DNA from: Oscillospiraceae bacterium
GTDB lineage: Bacteria > Bacillota > Clostridia > Oscillospirales > Ruminococcaceae
DNA: 12,076 nt
Assembly: GCA_017848155.1 (NCBI GenBank)
Contig: JAGAKC010000461.1
Span: 1-12,076, forward strand
Direction: 5' to 3'
The notes below the pieces were generated by a model that did not search any database, was not told where the DNA came from, and saw only the letters and a program-made list of their open reading frames with translations. How positions within the stretch are numbered: position 1 is the first letter of the stretch; each line of letters starts with the position of its first letter. Shown here piece after piece: positions 1 through 7,028 of the stretch. The position numbers and the translations under genes are program-made.

Positions 1-840
1 CATACCGTAGGAAGCGGGGCCTGCTGCCATATTATCGGGATGAAGAGTACGTCCTGTGCCGCCGCCGGAAGCAACGGAGAAATACTTCTTGCCGATTTCG
101 TTGCATTCCTTCTTATATGTGCCTGCAACGGGATGCTGGAATCTTGTAGGATTTGTAGAGTTACCTGTGATAGATACATCTACACCTTCCTTGTGCATGA
201 TAGCAACACCTTCGCAGACATCATTTGCACCATAGCAGTTAACTTTTGCTCTGAGTCCGTCAGAGTATGCCTTGCGGAATACTTCCTTAACCTCGCCGGT
301 GTAGTAGTCCATTTCAGTCTCAACGTATGTAAAGCCGTTGATACGAGCGATGATCTGAGCAGCGTCCTTACCAAGACCGTTGAGGATAACTCTCAGGGGG
401 TTCTTACGAACCTTGTTAGCCTTCTCAGCGATACCGATAGCGCCCTCAGCAGCAGCGAAGGACTCGTGACCTGCGAGGAATGCGAAACACTCTGTGTCAT
501 CCTCGAGCAGCATCTTACCGAGGTTACCGTGACCGAGACCTACCTTACGCTGGTCAGCAACGGAGCCGGGGATGCAGAATGCCTGCAGACCCTCGCCGAT
601 AGCAGCAGCAGCATCAGCAGCTCTTGTGCAGCCCTTCTTGATAGCGATAGCACAGCCTACTGTGTAAGCCCACTTAGCGTTCTCGAAGCAGATGGGCTGG
701 ATGCCCTCAACGAGCTTGTAGATATCAAGACCCTTCTCCTTGCAGATATCAGCGCACTCCTCGATGGAGTTGATGCCGTATTCCTTGATAGCAGCGAGGA
801 TCTGGGGTTCTCTTCTGTCGTAAGATTCAAATAAAGCCAT
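1..840 (-). CDS. GGGtGRT-family protein, 3' end missing (partial)
   Basis: On the minus strand an uninterrupted frame runs from ATG at 840-838 to the window edge, giving 280 residues with no stop. It begins MALFESYDRREPQILAAIKE and contains SGGGTGRTLHPDN, with GGGTGRT at residues 259-265. This is the signature that gives the GGGtGRT protein family its name (family recalled, not searched); members are about 330 residues, so roughly 50 are off the left edge. The molecular function is not established. An AGGAGG ribosome site (850-855, read on minus) lies 9 nt before the ATG. The upstream neighbour is an iron-sulfur scaffold gene only 16 bp away, so the two are almost certainly cotranscribed, and a role near Fe-S cluster handling is plausible but inferred. 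Several cysteines are present (for example in EECADIC and QPICFE). Codon use is strongly biased (GCT, GGT, AAG, ATC, CTC), suggesting high expression. The long plus-strand open frame over this region is a shadow. Confidence 0.85.
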   Translation of the reverse strand, partial: MALFESYDRREPQILAAIKEYGINSIEECADICKEKGLDIYKLVEGIQPICFENAKWAYTVGCAIAIKKGCTRAADAAAAIGEGLQAFCIPGSVADQRKVGLGHGNLGKMLLEDDTECFAFLAGHESFAAAEGAIGIAEKANKVRKNPLRVILNGLGKDAAQIIARINGFTYVETEMDYYTGEVKEVFRKAYSDGLRAKVNCYGANDVCEGVAIMHKEGVDVSITGNSTNPTRFQHPVAGTYKKECNEIGKKYFSVASGGGTGRTLHPDNMAAGPASYGM

Positions 841-849
841 TGTTTTCTA

Positions 850-855
850 CCTCCT
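850..855 (-). promoter_or_regulatory. Ribosome binding site of the GGGtGRT gene
   Basis: AGGAGG on the minus strand, 9 nt before the ATG at 840 and immediately after the upstream stop codon. It fixes the start of the GGGtGRT gene. Confidence 0.8.
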
Positions 856-856
856 A

Positions 857-1549
857 TTACTCTTTTCTGGGGTCGATGATCTTAACAGCATCAGCAACAC
901 GGCCATACTGACCCTTTGCCTTCTCGAATGCTGTGTTAGCATCATCGCCGGCCTTGATGAAGTCCATCATCTTGCCAAAGTTTACGAACTGGTAGCCAAT
1001 GATCTCATTGTCTTCGTTAAGAGCAATGCCTGTTACATAACCGTCAGTCATCTCGAGGTAGCGGGGACCCTTTGCAAGAGTACCGTACATTGTACCGACC
1101 TGAGATCTCAGACCCTTACCAAGGTCCTCAAGACCTGCACCGATAACAAGACCGTCCTCGGAGAAAGCAGACTGGCTTCTGCCGTATACGATCTGGAGGA
1201 ACAGCTCTCTCATAGCTGTGTTGATAGCATCGCAAACGAGGTCAGTGTTAAGAGCCTCAAGGATAGTTCTGCCGGGAAGGATCTCAGACGCCATAGCAGC
1301 GGAATGAGTCATACCGGAACATCCGATGGTCTCAACCAGAGCCTCCTGGATGATACCGCCCTTTACATTGAGGGACAGCTTGCAGGTACCCTGCTGAGGA
1401 GCACACCAGCCAATACCGTGTGTAAAGCCGTTGATATCAGCGATCTCCTTAGCCTTTACCCACTTAGCTTCCTCGGGGATAGGTGCCGCGCCGTGAGCAA
1501 CGCCCTGTGCTACGGGACACATGTTTTCAACTTCATGAGAATAAGTCAT
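857..1549 (-). CDS. Iron-sulfur cluster assembly scaffold protein (IscU/NifU-like)
   Basis: A 230-residue protein resembling the IscU/NifU N-terminal scaffold family, on which [Fe-S] clusters are built before transfer to apoproteins in the cytoplasm. Candidate ligand cysteines are C49 and C56 (GWCAPQQGTC), C77 (TIGCSGMTHSAA) and C106. The segment around C77 followed by ILPGRTILEALN matches the family's conserved core. It is longer than classical IscU (about 130 residues); the extra C-terminal part (GLRSQVGTMYG onward) is typical of a subgroup found beside GGGtGRT proteins, from recalled context. AAAGGAG lies about 8 nt before the ATG. No cysteine desulfurase is visible in the window. It is the first gene of a two-gene operon with a consensus promoter directly upstream. 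The family assignment is fairly sure; the cluster type and partners are unknown. Confidence 0.85.
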   Translation of the reverse strand: MTYSHEVENMCPVAQGVAHGAAPIPEEAKWVKAKEIADINGFTHGIGWCAPQQGTCKLSLNVKGGIIQEALVETIGCSGMTHSAAMASEILPGRTILEALNTDLVCDAINTAMRELFLQIVYGRSQSAFSEDGLVIGAGLEDLGKGLRSQVGTMYGTLAKGPRYLEMTDGYVTGIALNEDNEIIGYQFVNFGKMMDFIKAGDDANTAFEKAKGQYGRVADAVKIIDPRKE

Positions 1550-1609
1550 TTGAGTTTAAACTCCTTTCGATATTTTGCATGGGGCACAAAGCTCCAAACA
1601 TACATTTAT

Positions 1610-1638
1610 ATTATACAGCAAATCCTTTCTTTTTGCAA
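1610..1638 (-). promoter_or_regulatory. Sigma-A promoter of the scaffold/GGGtGRT operon
   Basis: Read on the minus strand, TTGCAA (1638-1633) and TATAAT (1615-1610) are separated by 17 nt. Transcription would begin near 1603, leaving a leader of about 55 nt. The -10 is perfect, fitting the biased codon use of the operon. Confidence 0.75.
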
Positions 1639-1727
1639 TAGGTTGTGAAAAAATTTTCAATTCTGTCCGAAAAAAACAAAAAACAGGATCATTTGTGCAG
1701 GATAGCAAAAAAAGCGACGCTTTATAC

Positions 1728-1756
1728 TTGATTTTCAGTTGTCTTTGTAGTAAAAT
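1728..1756 (+). promoter_or_regulatory. Sigma-A promoter of the AI-2E family transporter gene
   Basis: TTGATT (1728-1733) and TAAAAT (1751-1756) have a 17-nt spacer, about 33 bp before the GTG start. A 13-nt odd palindrome (AAAGCG-A-CGCTTT, 1711-1723) lies just upstream of the -35 and could be a protein site, but this is weak. Confidence 0.6.
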
Positions 1757-1788
1757 ATTTATATCATCATCAACGAGGGGGCAATTCC

Positions 1789-3159
1789 GTGAAACTCAAC
1801 TGGAATCAGAAATATTTTACAATAGCCGCATACTCAACAGGAGCAGTTGTGGTAAGTGCGCTTATCATCATGTTCATTTTCAATTTCGATACGGTCATGG
1901 CAAAGCTGTCGGTGCTGGGTGCAGCTGTGATACCTGTCATAATCGGAATCTTCCTCGCTTATCTTCTTAATCCGCTTATGATGGTTTTTGAAAACAAATT
2001 GTTCAGAAAATGGTCCTCCTCGGACGACAAAAAGAAAAAAGGACGTGCAAGAGCTTTATCGCTTACACTAACGATGCTGGTGGTCGTTGCGGCTTTCGTA
2101 CTGGTGATAGTCATGGTGCTGCCTCAGCTCATCGAAAACATCATCGCCCTTTTCTCAAACATGGATTCCTACATACAGACCGTAAGAGATTTCCTTAACC
2201 GCACCTTTGAAAACAATCCCACCCTTCTGGAATTTTTCAATAATCCTCTTAATGACTTCGGAAATTTCATCACGAATATGTGGAATGAATATTCCAACGA
2301 GCTGCTCAATTTCGCAGGAAACGTGGCAAACGGTATCTGGTCAGTCCTCTCCACGATGTACAATGTCATTATCGGTCTTATAATCTCCATTTATCTTCTC
2401 GGCAAAAAGGAGATGTTCATCGGTCAGACGAAAAAGCTGATATTTGCATGCGTCAGGGTAAAGACCGCACAGAGATTCCTTGCTATCTGCCGTGAAGCAA
2501 GCAAGAAGTTTCTCGGCTCCATCGTCGGCAAGATAATGGAGGCACTGCTGGTAGCCGCATTCTGCTTCATCGGCTGTGTCATCATGGGCATGCCCTATTC
2601 CCTGCTTATTGCGGTGATAATGTTCGTGTTCAATCTCATTCCTTTTGTGGGACCGTTCATCGGCTGTATACCCTGCGCATTACTGCTGCTGATGTCGGAT
2701 ACTCCTATAAAGGCTCTGTGGTTCCTTATCTTCATGCTGATACTCCAGAATCTTGACGGAAATATCCTTGCGCCATGGATACTCGGAGATTCCACAGGAC
2801 TTCCTGCTGTATGGATACTTATCTCTATCCTTGTCGGCGGCGGACTTTTCGGAATACTCGGAATGTTCCTCGGAGTGCCCGTGTGTGCAGTTATCTACAT
2901 GCTGTTCAAGGAATTTATCGAGGGCAGACTGCTTAAGAAAAAGCTGCCAAGGCACACAAGTGATTATGTCGGGGATGTGGGATATATCACGACGGAATAT
3001 GTATACGAGGACACCGAGCCTCAGCAGCCCGCTGCGATAGTCACACCCGAAATACACAAGCCTACATTCAAAGAGGTGCTCATAAACAAAAAGAACGAGT
3101 ATCAGAAGCGCTTCCATCTGGACGGAAAGTCCAATGCAAAGGATAAAAAGAAAAAATGA
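1789..3159 (+). CDS. AI-2E family transporter (DUF20/PerM-like membrane protein)
   Basis: A 456-residue polytopic membrane protein. It has N-terminal hydrophobic segments (about residues 12-32 and 39-62), a charged cytoplasmic stretch (SSDDKKKKGRAR), further membrane spans, an amphipathic central domain (IQTVRDFLNRTFENNP region), and a C-terminal membrane bundle. The bundle carries the family-typical PFVGPFIGCIP (from residue 285) and GNILAPWILGDSTGLPAVW, followed by GGGLFGILGMFLGVPV. Members are variously reported as autoinducer-2 exporters, Na+/H+ antiporters or permeases of unknown substrate, so the substrate cannot be named. The C-terminal tail of about 85 residues is hydrophilic and ends in a run of lysines, probably cytoplasmic. 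The start is GTG at 1789, chosen because GAGGGGG (1775-1781) sits 7 nt upstream and no better ATG exists. It is a single-gene unit with its own promoter and terminator, divergent from the Fe-S operon. Confidence 0.88.
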   Translation: MKLNWNQKYFTIAAYSTGAVVVSALIIMFIFNFDTVMAKLSVLGAAVIPVIIGIFLAYLLNPLMMVFENKLFRKWSSSDDKKKKGRARALSLTLTMLVVVAAFVLVIVMVLPQLIENIIALFSNMDSYIQTVRDFLNRTFENNPTLLEFFNNPLNDFGNFITNMWNEYSNELLNFAGNVANGIWSVLSTMYNVIIGLIISIYLLGKKEMFIGQTKKLIFACVRVKTAQRFLAICREASKKFLGSIVGKIMEALLVAAFCFIGCVIMGMPYSLLIAVIMFVFNLIPFVGPFIGCIPCALLLLMSDTPIKALWFLIFMLILQNLDGNILAPWILGDSTGLPAVWILISILVGGGLFGILGMFLGVPVCAVIYMLFKEFIEGRLLKKKLPRHTSDYVGDVGYITTEYVYEDTEPQQPAAIVTPEIHKPTFKEVLINKKNEYQKRFHLDGKSNAKDKKKK

Positions 3160-3169
3160 TATGCTTCAC

Positions 3170-3205
3170 GAACCGCCGCTGTCATCAGCGACGGTTCAGT
3201 TTTTT
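3170..3205 (+). terminator. Rho-independent terminator after the AI-2E family gene
   Basis: A 12-bp stem (3170-3181 with 3186-3197, one G-U pair) closed by a TCAT loop and followed by six T residues (3200-3205), 10 bp after the stop codon. Confidence 0.93.
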
Positions 3206-3250
3206 ATCCGAAAGTTTTTACGACCGTTGTCTAAAAACACACACAAACTA

Positions 3251-3280
3251 TTGACACGATATGGAATAATATGATATACT
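3251..3280 (+). promoter_or_regulatory. Sigma-A promoter of the EAL-domain gene
   Basis: TTGACA (3251-3256) is a perfect -35, followed after 18 nt by TATACT (3275-3280). Transcription would begin near 3287. Confidence 0.65.
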
Positions 3281-3303
3281 TATTTATAATAATCAAATGA
3301 TCG

Positions 3304-5646
3304 ATGGCAGAACAGATACAAACTATACATAATGGTGATACAATGAAAATCTTTATCGGGACAATAACGCTTATTACCCTGATCTTTATCATAGTCTGTC
3401 TTATACAGACTCACAAGGAAAAGCACCGCCTTGCCATGACAGTTAAAAAGATACTGTTATTTGGTGCGGGCATCGTGCTCATAAATACGATGATACTGTT
3501 CACGTCCTCGGAATTCGTTGCGCTTATCGGCTACAGCGTGTACTTCGTATTGGCGGACTGGCTGCTTTTCTATCTTTTCCGTTTCTCAATAGAATATATC
3601 GGCAATCGGTTTTCGGATCACGTAAAAGTTCCGGCGATGTATCTGCTGCTGATAGCGGATAATATATCCACATTGCTGAATATCATCTTCGGACATCTGT
3701 TCAGCATAAGGCAGGCAGAAATGTTAGGCAGTTCATATCATTGCCTTACGCTTACGCCTTACTTCTTCATCCACTATGCGATAATCGCCATGCTGCTGGT
3801 GTTCAGCCTTATAAGTCTGTATTACCGTGCATTTACCGCACCGATGTTCTACCGCAGGAAATACCTTGCGGTGGCAATAATACTTACCTTTCTCGGCGGC
3901 TTCAATGCGGTCTGTCTTTTCCTGCCGTATGACTTCTCTGTCATAGGCTTTGTGGCAGAGGGCGCATGTATATACTACTGCACCTTTGTATTCACACCGC
4001 AGCATCTGCTGCCCACAACACTGCTTAGCGTATCACAGCATATGTCTGTTGCGATATACGTAATGGACGCAGACGGAAACAAGCTTTACAGCAACGACCT
4101 TGCAGACAGCCTGTTCTCTGCAGATGACCCTATCACCAACAAGGACGGTCAGACGCTGAAGGACTGGTGCCACAGCCAGTACCGTGATACCGACGAGGAA
4201 TTTACACGTACACAGTACTTCTATCGTGGCGAGGATGAGCTTATACTGAAGATACAGCTGCAGCGCATGAAGGACGTGCGAAAGCAGCTTCAGGGCGGCT
4301 ACTTCGTTATCCAGGACTGCACAGACGAGTACACCAAGATAAAGAAGGAGCGCTATCTTGCCACCCACGATAATCTTACGGGTCTGTTCAACAAGGTGTT
4401 CTTCTGCGACAAGGTACAGAAATATGTCAAGAAGAAAGCTCCGGGCGATCTGCTGCTGATATGCTCCGACATCAAGGATTTCAAGATGGTAAACGACTTT
4501 TTCGGAACAGCGGTCGGCGACCATATCCTGATAAATTTTGCAGAAATGCTGAAAAACAAAATAGATGGCGTTATCGTAAGCGGCCGCCTCGGAAATGACC
4601 TTTTTGCGGTGCTTATGCATAAGGAGAATTTCGACGAGCAGGTGTTCCTGCGCCGTTCACGTGAGGCGTTCTCCTCCTGCATGAACAAAAGCGTCGCATT
4701 CCCGATGATAAACCATCTCGGCGTATACGAGATAACAGATACGACCACGCCCGTGTCCGTCATGTGCGACCGTGCAAGGCTTGCTATCGCATCTATCAAG
4801 AGCGACTACAACAAACGTGTGGCGTACTATGACAATGCACTTCGTGAAAACATCAAGCGTGAGCAGGAGCTTATCGCAGACCTAGGCGACGCACTCTCCG
4901 AAGGACAGCTAAAAATGTATCTTCAGCCGCAGATGTCCTCTGACGGCACAGTCCTCGGCGCAGAGGCGCTGGTGCGCTGGCATCACCCGATAAAGGGTCA
5001 GATAATGCCAAGTGAGTTCATTCCCGCATTCGAGCGCAACGGACTTATCTCGGAGGTGGACAGCTATATCTGGGAGCTTGCCTGCAAGCAGCTGCGCAAG
5101 TGGAAGGACGAGGGCAAGGATGATATCTACATATCCGTAAACATCTCGCCGAGGGATTTCTACTTCCTTGATATATATCGGATATTCACCGAAATGGTGG
5201 AGAAATATGAGGTCGATCCCGAGTACCTCAAGCTGGAGATAACCGAAACAGCGGTAGTAATGGACTTCAAGCGTCAGCTGGAGCTTATCTCCCGTCTGCG
5301 CAAGAACGGATTTATCGTCGAGATGGACGATTTCGGAAGCGGTTATTCGTCGCTCAACATGCTCAAGGATATCCATGTTGACATACTGAAGATAGACATG
5401 GCATTCCTCAGAAAGGCAGAGGACGAGGAGCGCAGCAGAAAGATACTTCAGATGATAATCGGTCTTTCAAGGCAGCTCGATATGCCTGTCATCACCGAGG
5501 GCGTTGAAACACAGGAGCAGGTGGAATACCTGTCCAAAATGGGCTGCGATATGTTCCAGGGCTACTACTTCGCAAAGCCGATGACGGTGGAGGAGTTTGA
5601 AGCGCTTTATGAGGAACAGAAAGCCAAAAAAGCACAGCAGCACTGA
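3304..5646 (+). CDS. Membrane-bound PAS-like/GGDEF/EAL protein, probable c-di-GMP phosphodiesterase
   Basis: A 780-residue signalling protein. Six or seven hydrophobic segments fill residues 14 to about 230, resembling 7TM sensor modules of membrane kinases. A PAS-like region (about 245-345) and a GGDEF-fold domain (from THDNLTGLFNK near 355 to about 510) follow. The last part is an EAL domain (about 530-775). The GGDEF signature reads GNDLF (430-434) and no upstream RxxD inhibitory site is seen, so cyclase activity is doubtful; the domain may instead bind GTP or c-di-GMP as a regulator. The EAL domain keeps the expected metal and catalytic set: EAL (554-556), SVNISPRDF, LEITET, DDFGSGYSS (D675, D676), LKID, ITEGVE and QGYYFAKP. 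Hydrolysis of c-di-GMP to pGpG at the membrane is therefore the likely activity. The start is uncertain: the ATG at 3304 lacks a ribosome site, whereas the ATG at 3343 (residue 14) has GGTGA 4 nt upstream and begins right at the first membrane helix. Confidence 0.9.
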   Translation: MAEQIQTIHNGDTMKIFIGTITLITLIFIIVCLIQTHKEKHRLAMTVKKILLFGAGIVLINTMILFTSSEFVALIGYSVYFVLADWLLFYLFRFSIEYIGNRFSDHVKVPAMYLLLIADNISTLLNIIFGHLFSIRQAEMLGSSYHCLTLTPYFFIHYAIIAMLLVFSLISLYYRAFTAPMFYRRKYLAVAIILTFLGGFNAVCLFLPYDFSVIGFVAEGACIYYCTFVFTPQHLLPTTLLSVSQHMSVAIYVMDADGNKLYSNDLADSLFSADDPITNKDGQTLKDWCHSQYRDTDEEFTRTQYFYRGEDELILKIQLQRMKDVRKQLQGGYFVIQDCTDEYTKIKKERYLATHDNLTGLFNKVFFCDKVQKYVKKKAPGDLLLICSDIKDFKMVNDFFGTAVGDHILINFAEMLKNKIDGVIVSGRLGNDLFAVLMHKENFDEQVFLRRSREAFSSCMNKSVAFPMINHLGVYEITDTTTPVSVMCDRARLAIASIKSDYNKRVAYYDNALRENIKREQELIADLGDALSEGQLKMYLQPQMSSDGTVLGAEALVRWHHPIKGQIMPSEFIPAFERNGLISEVDSYIWELACKQLRKWKDEGKDDIYISVNISPRDFYFLDIYRIFTEMVEKYEVDPEYLKLEITETAVVMDFKRQLELISRLRKNGFIVEMDDFGSGYSSLNMLKDIHVDILKIDMAFLRKAEDEERSRKILQMIIGLSRQLDMPVITEGVETQEQVEYLSKMGCDMFQGYYFAKPMTVEEFEALYEEQKAKKAQQH

Positions 5647-5651
5647 TAAAT

Positions 5652-5783
5652 AAATGAGGGAGCACTTTAGGGTGTCCGCCATGTAGAAGTTTTTAATCCC
5701 GCCGTTTCTCAACTGCGGGATTAATCATTTCTTATAAAAGGCGGGAACTGCCCAAAGGGGCTCCCTTTTGGTGCTCCCCATTT
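5652..5783. repeat. 132-bp nested inverted repeat (structured RNA, double terminator or MITE-like element)
   Basis: Between two convergent genes the sequence folds end to end. The outer arms AAATG-(A)-GGGAGCAC (5652-5665) and GTGCTCCCCATTT (5771-5783) pair over 13 bp with one bulged A. Inside, CCGCC (5676-5680) pairs with GGCGG (5740-5744). The core is a perfect 10-bp stem, TTAATCCCGC (5693-5702) with GCGGGATTAA (5715-5724), with a 12-nt loop. The right arm can also form its own hairpin (5752-5759 with 5764-5771). The right edge overlaps the TAA stop of the minus-strand HTH gene. It may terminate transcription from both sides, since both ends are followed by A/T-rich sequence, but nested tiers go beyond a plain terminator. 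No obvious target-site duplication was seen. Confidence 0.6.
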
Positions 5784-6821
5784 TTACATTTCAGCGTATT
5801 TCTCGGCGAGTGCTTTAAGCTCGTCTATCCCGTCACCCTCTGTAATGGAGTGCTCGTTTTTCAGCAGCTCCACAGCTTCGTTGTAGTACGACGCAGCCTT
5901 GCTGTACTGTCCTGTAATGACCGCCGCCCTTGCAAGGCACAGCAGGTCGTCCGTGTACCTTGGATGAGGCTGCAGCCCGTATGAGCGTGTCCAGCATTCA
6001 GAGGCTCTCTCATAGTCCGCCATACGTGCGTAAATGTCACCCCTGTATGCCCATGCAAGCCAGTCGTCCGAAAAGCGCTCCGTCATGTCGGACAGTATCC
6101 GCTCCATGTCATCCTTATCGCCGTGCAGCTGTGCTATCCTTGCTTCATACACCATCGTGCGGCAGGAGCTGTCTGCTGCACGGAGCTTTTTCAGCACGCC
6201 GTCAGCATCGTCAGCTCTTCCGTCCGCTATCAGGTTATCAAGAAGCAGCTGCAGCGCAGGGATATTCAGGGGATGCTTCTCCACAAAGCCGATGTAGTGA
6301 TCGATCAGCCTGCTGTGCTCCGAAGCGTACCAGTCACGGTCTGCGCCATTCCACGCATGACACAGCAGGCTGTGATTGAATTTCTTTTCAGGCTCGTATT
6401 CCGTCGCTTCCAGTGCGTATAAGGCGGCTATATCACGATAGCCTGACGCCTGCTGACAATACAGCTGCGAAAGCGCCGTCAGCACTCTGCCCCTGATCGT
6501 TTTGTCATTTATGTGCTCTGTAAGAAAGCTGCGGTATTGCCCGAAGTCCTTTTCGGGTATGACAGTGCTGTCGCTGCATCCCGACAACAGATTTTCTATC
6601 CTTGAAAGACGTGCTTCGTCAGTCATCGAGAAAAGCTCGTCTATCGTCACACCAAGCTCCACCGATATCTGAGGAAGAAGCATTATGTCGGGCGCTGTCA
6701 CTCCGTTTTCCCATTTCGACACCGATTGTGCAGTTACCGCAAGCCTGTCCGCAAGCTGCTCCTGGGTCATTCCCTTGCTGAGCCGAAGCAGCCGTATCTT
6801 TTTTCCGATATCCGTATCCAT
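5784..6821 (-). CDS. XRE-family HTH regulator with TPR-like C-terminal region
   Basis: A 345-residue protein with an N-terminal helix-turn-helix of the Cro/C1 type (about residues 9-64), including the core GMTQEQLADRLAVTAQSVSKWENG and the downstream LPQISVELGVTIDELF. The rest is helical. TPR-like repeats are visible near the C-terminus (WLAWAYRGDIYARMADYERASECW and ARAAVITGQYSKAASYYNEAVELL). Such proteins bind DNA through the HTH and often sense a peptide or protein through the helical repeats; the ligand here is unknown. The start is supported by AAGGAGAG 6 nt upstream (6828-6835, minus). A perfect 22-bp palindrome in its own promoter suggests autoregulation. It is divergent from galE and convergent with the EAL gene, with no obvious partner gene. 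Confidence 0.85.
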   Translation of the reverse strand: MDTDIGKKIRLLRLSKGMTQEQLADRLAVTAQSVSKWENGVTAPDIMLLPQISVELGVTIDELFSMTDEARLSRIENLLSGCSDSTVIPEKDFGQYRSFLTEHINDKTIRGRVLTALSQLYCQQASGYRDIAALYALEATEYEPEKKFNHSLLCHAWNGADRDWYASEHSRLIDHYIGFVEKHPLNIPALQLLLDNLIADGRADDADGVLKKLRAADSSCRTMVYEARIAQLHGDKDDMERILSDMTERFSDDWLAWAYRGDIYARMADYERASECWTRSYGLQPHPRYTDDLLCLARAAVITGQYSKAASYYNEAVELLKNEHSITEGDGIDELKALAEKYAEM

Positions 6822-6843
6822 GTCTATCTCTCCTTAATTCAGT

Positions 6844-6865
6844 TTATTCAGAAGCTTCTGAATAA
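6844..6865. promoter_or_regulatory. Perfect 22-bp palindrome, candidate operator of the XRE regulator
   Basis: The half-sites TTATTCAGAAG and CTTCTGAATAA are exact reverse complements with no spacer. The site begins one base downstream of the predicted -10 of the HTH gene and so covers its transcription start. With no loop it suits a dimeric DNA-binding protein better than an RNA hairpin. Binding by the adjacent regulator is inferred from position. Confidence 0.6.
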
Positions 6866-6866
6866 T

Positions 6867-6895
6867 ATGATAACACCGATCTGTCGGAAAATCAA
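6867..6895 (-). promoter_or_regulatory. Promoter of the XRE regulator gene
   Basis: Read on the minus strand, TTGATT (6895-6890) and TATCAT (6872-6867) are 17 nt apart, about 45 bp before the start codon. The palindrome at 6844-6865 directly follows the -10. Confidence 0.6.
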
Positions 6896-6965
6896 TAACG
6901 CATACGGCTACCCGACTGACCTTAACGGATATGTGCCGCACTGTGACTTTTTTCCTCTTAACTTA

Positions 6966-6994
6966 TTGACAAGTATCGTTAATAATAGTATAAT
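6966..6994 (+). promoter_or_regulatory. Consensus sigma-A promoter of galE
   Basis: TTGACA (6966-6971) and TATAAT (6989-6994) are both perfect with a 17-nt spacer. Transcription would begin near 7001, leaving a leader of about 28 nt. Confidence 0.88.
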
Positions 6995-7028
6995 AAATGT
7001 ATATTCTTTAAATTCGGAGGTCATTTCT

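Noticed and set aside
40..834. Long plus-strand open frame of 264 codons
   Set aside because: It is the antisense shadow of the GGGtGRT gene, with no ribosome site and no family resemblance; the minus frame carries the recognisable motif and codon bias.
6958..6982. Inverted repeat TTAAC/GTTAA around the galE -35
   Set aside because: Only 5-bp arms in A/T-rich sequence, which is expected by chance.
6726..7028. Upstream in-frame extension of galE
   Set aside because: It crosses the galE promoter and the start of the divergent HTH gene; the Rossmann-fold start MAILVTGG at 7029 has a ribosome site and matches GalE length.
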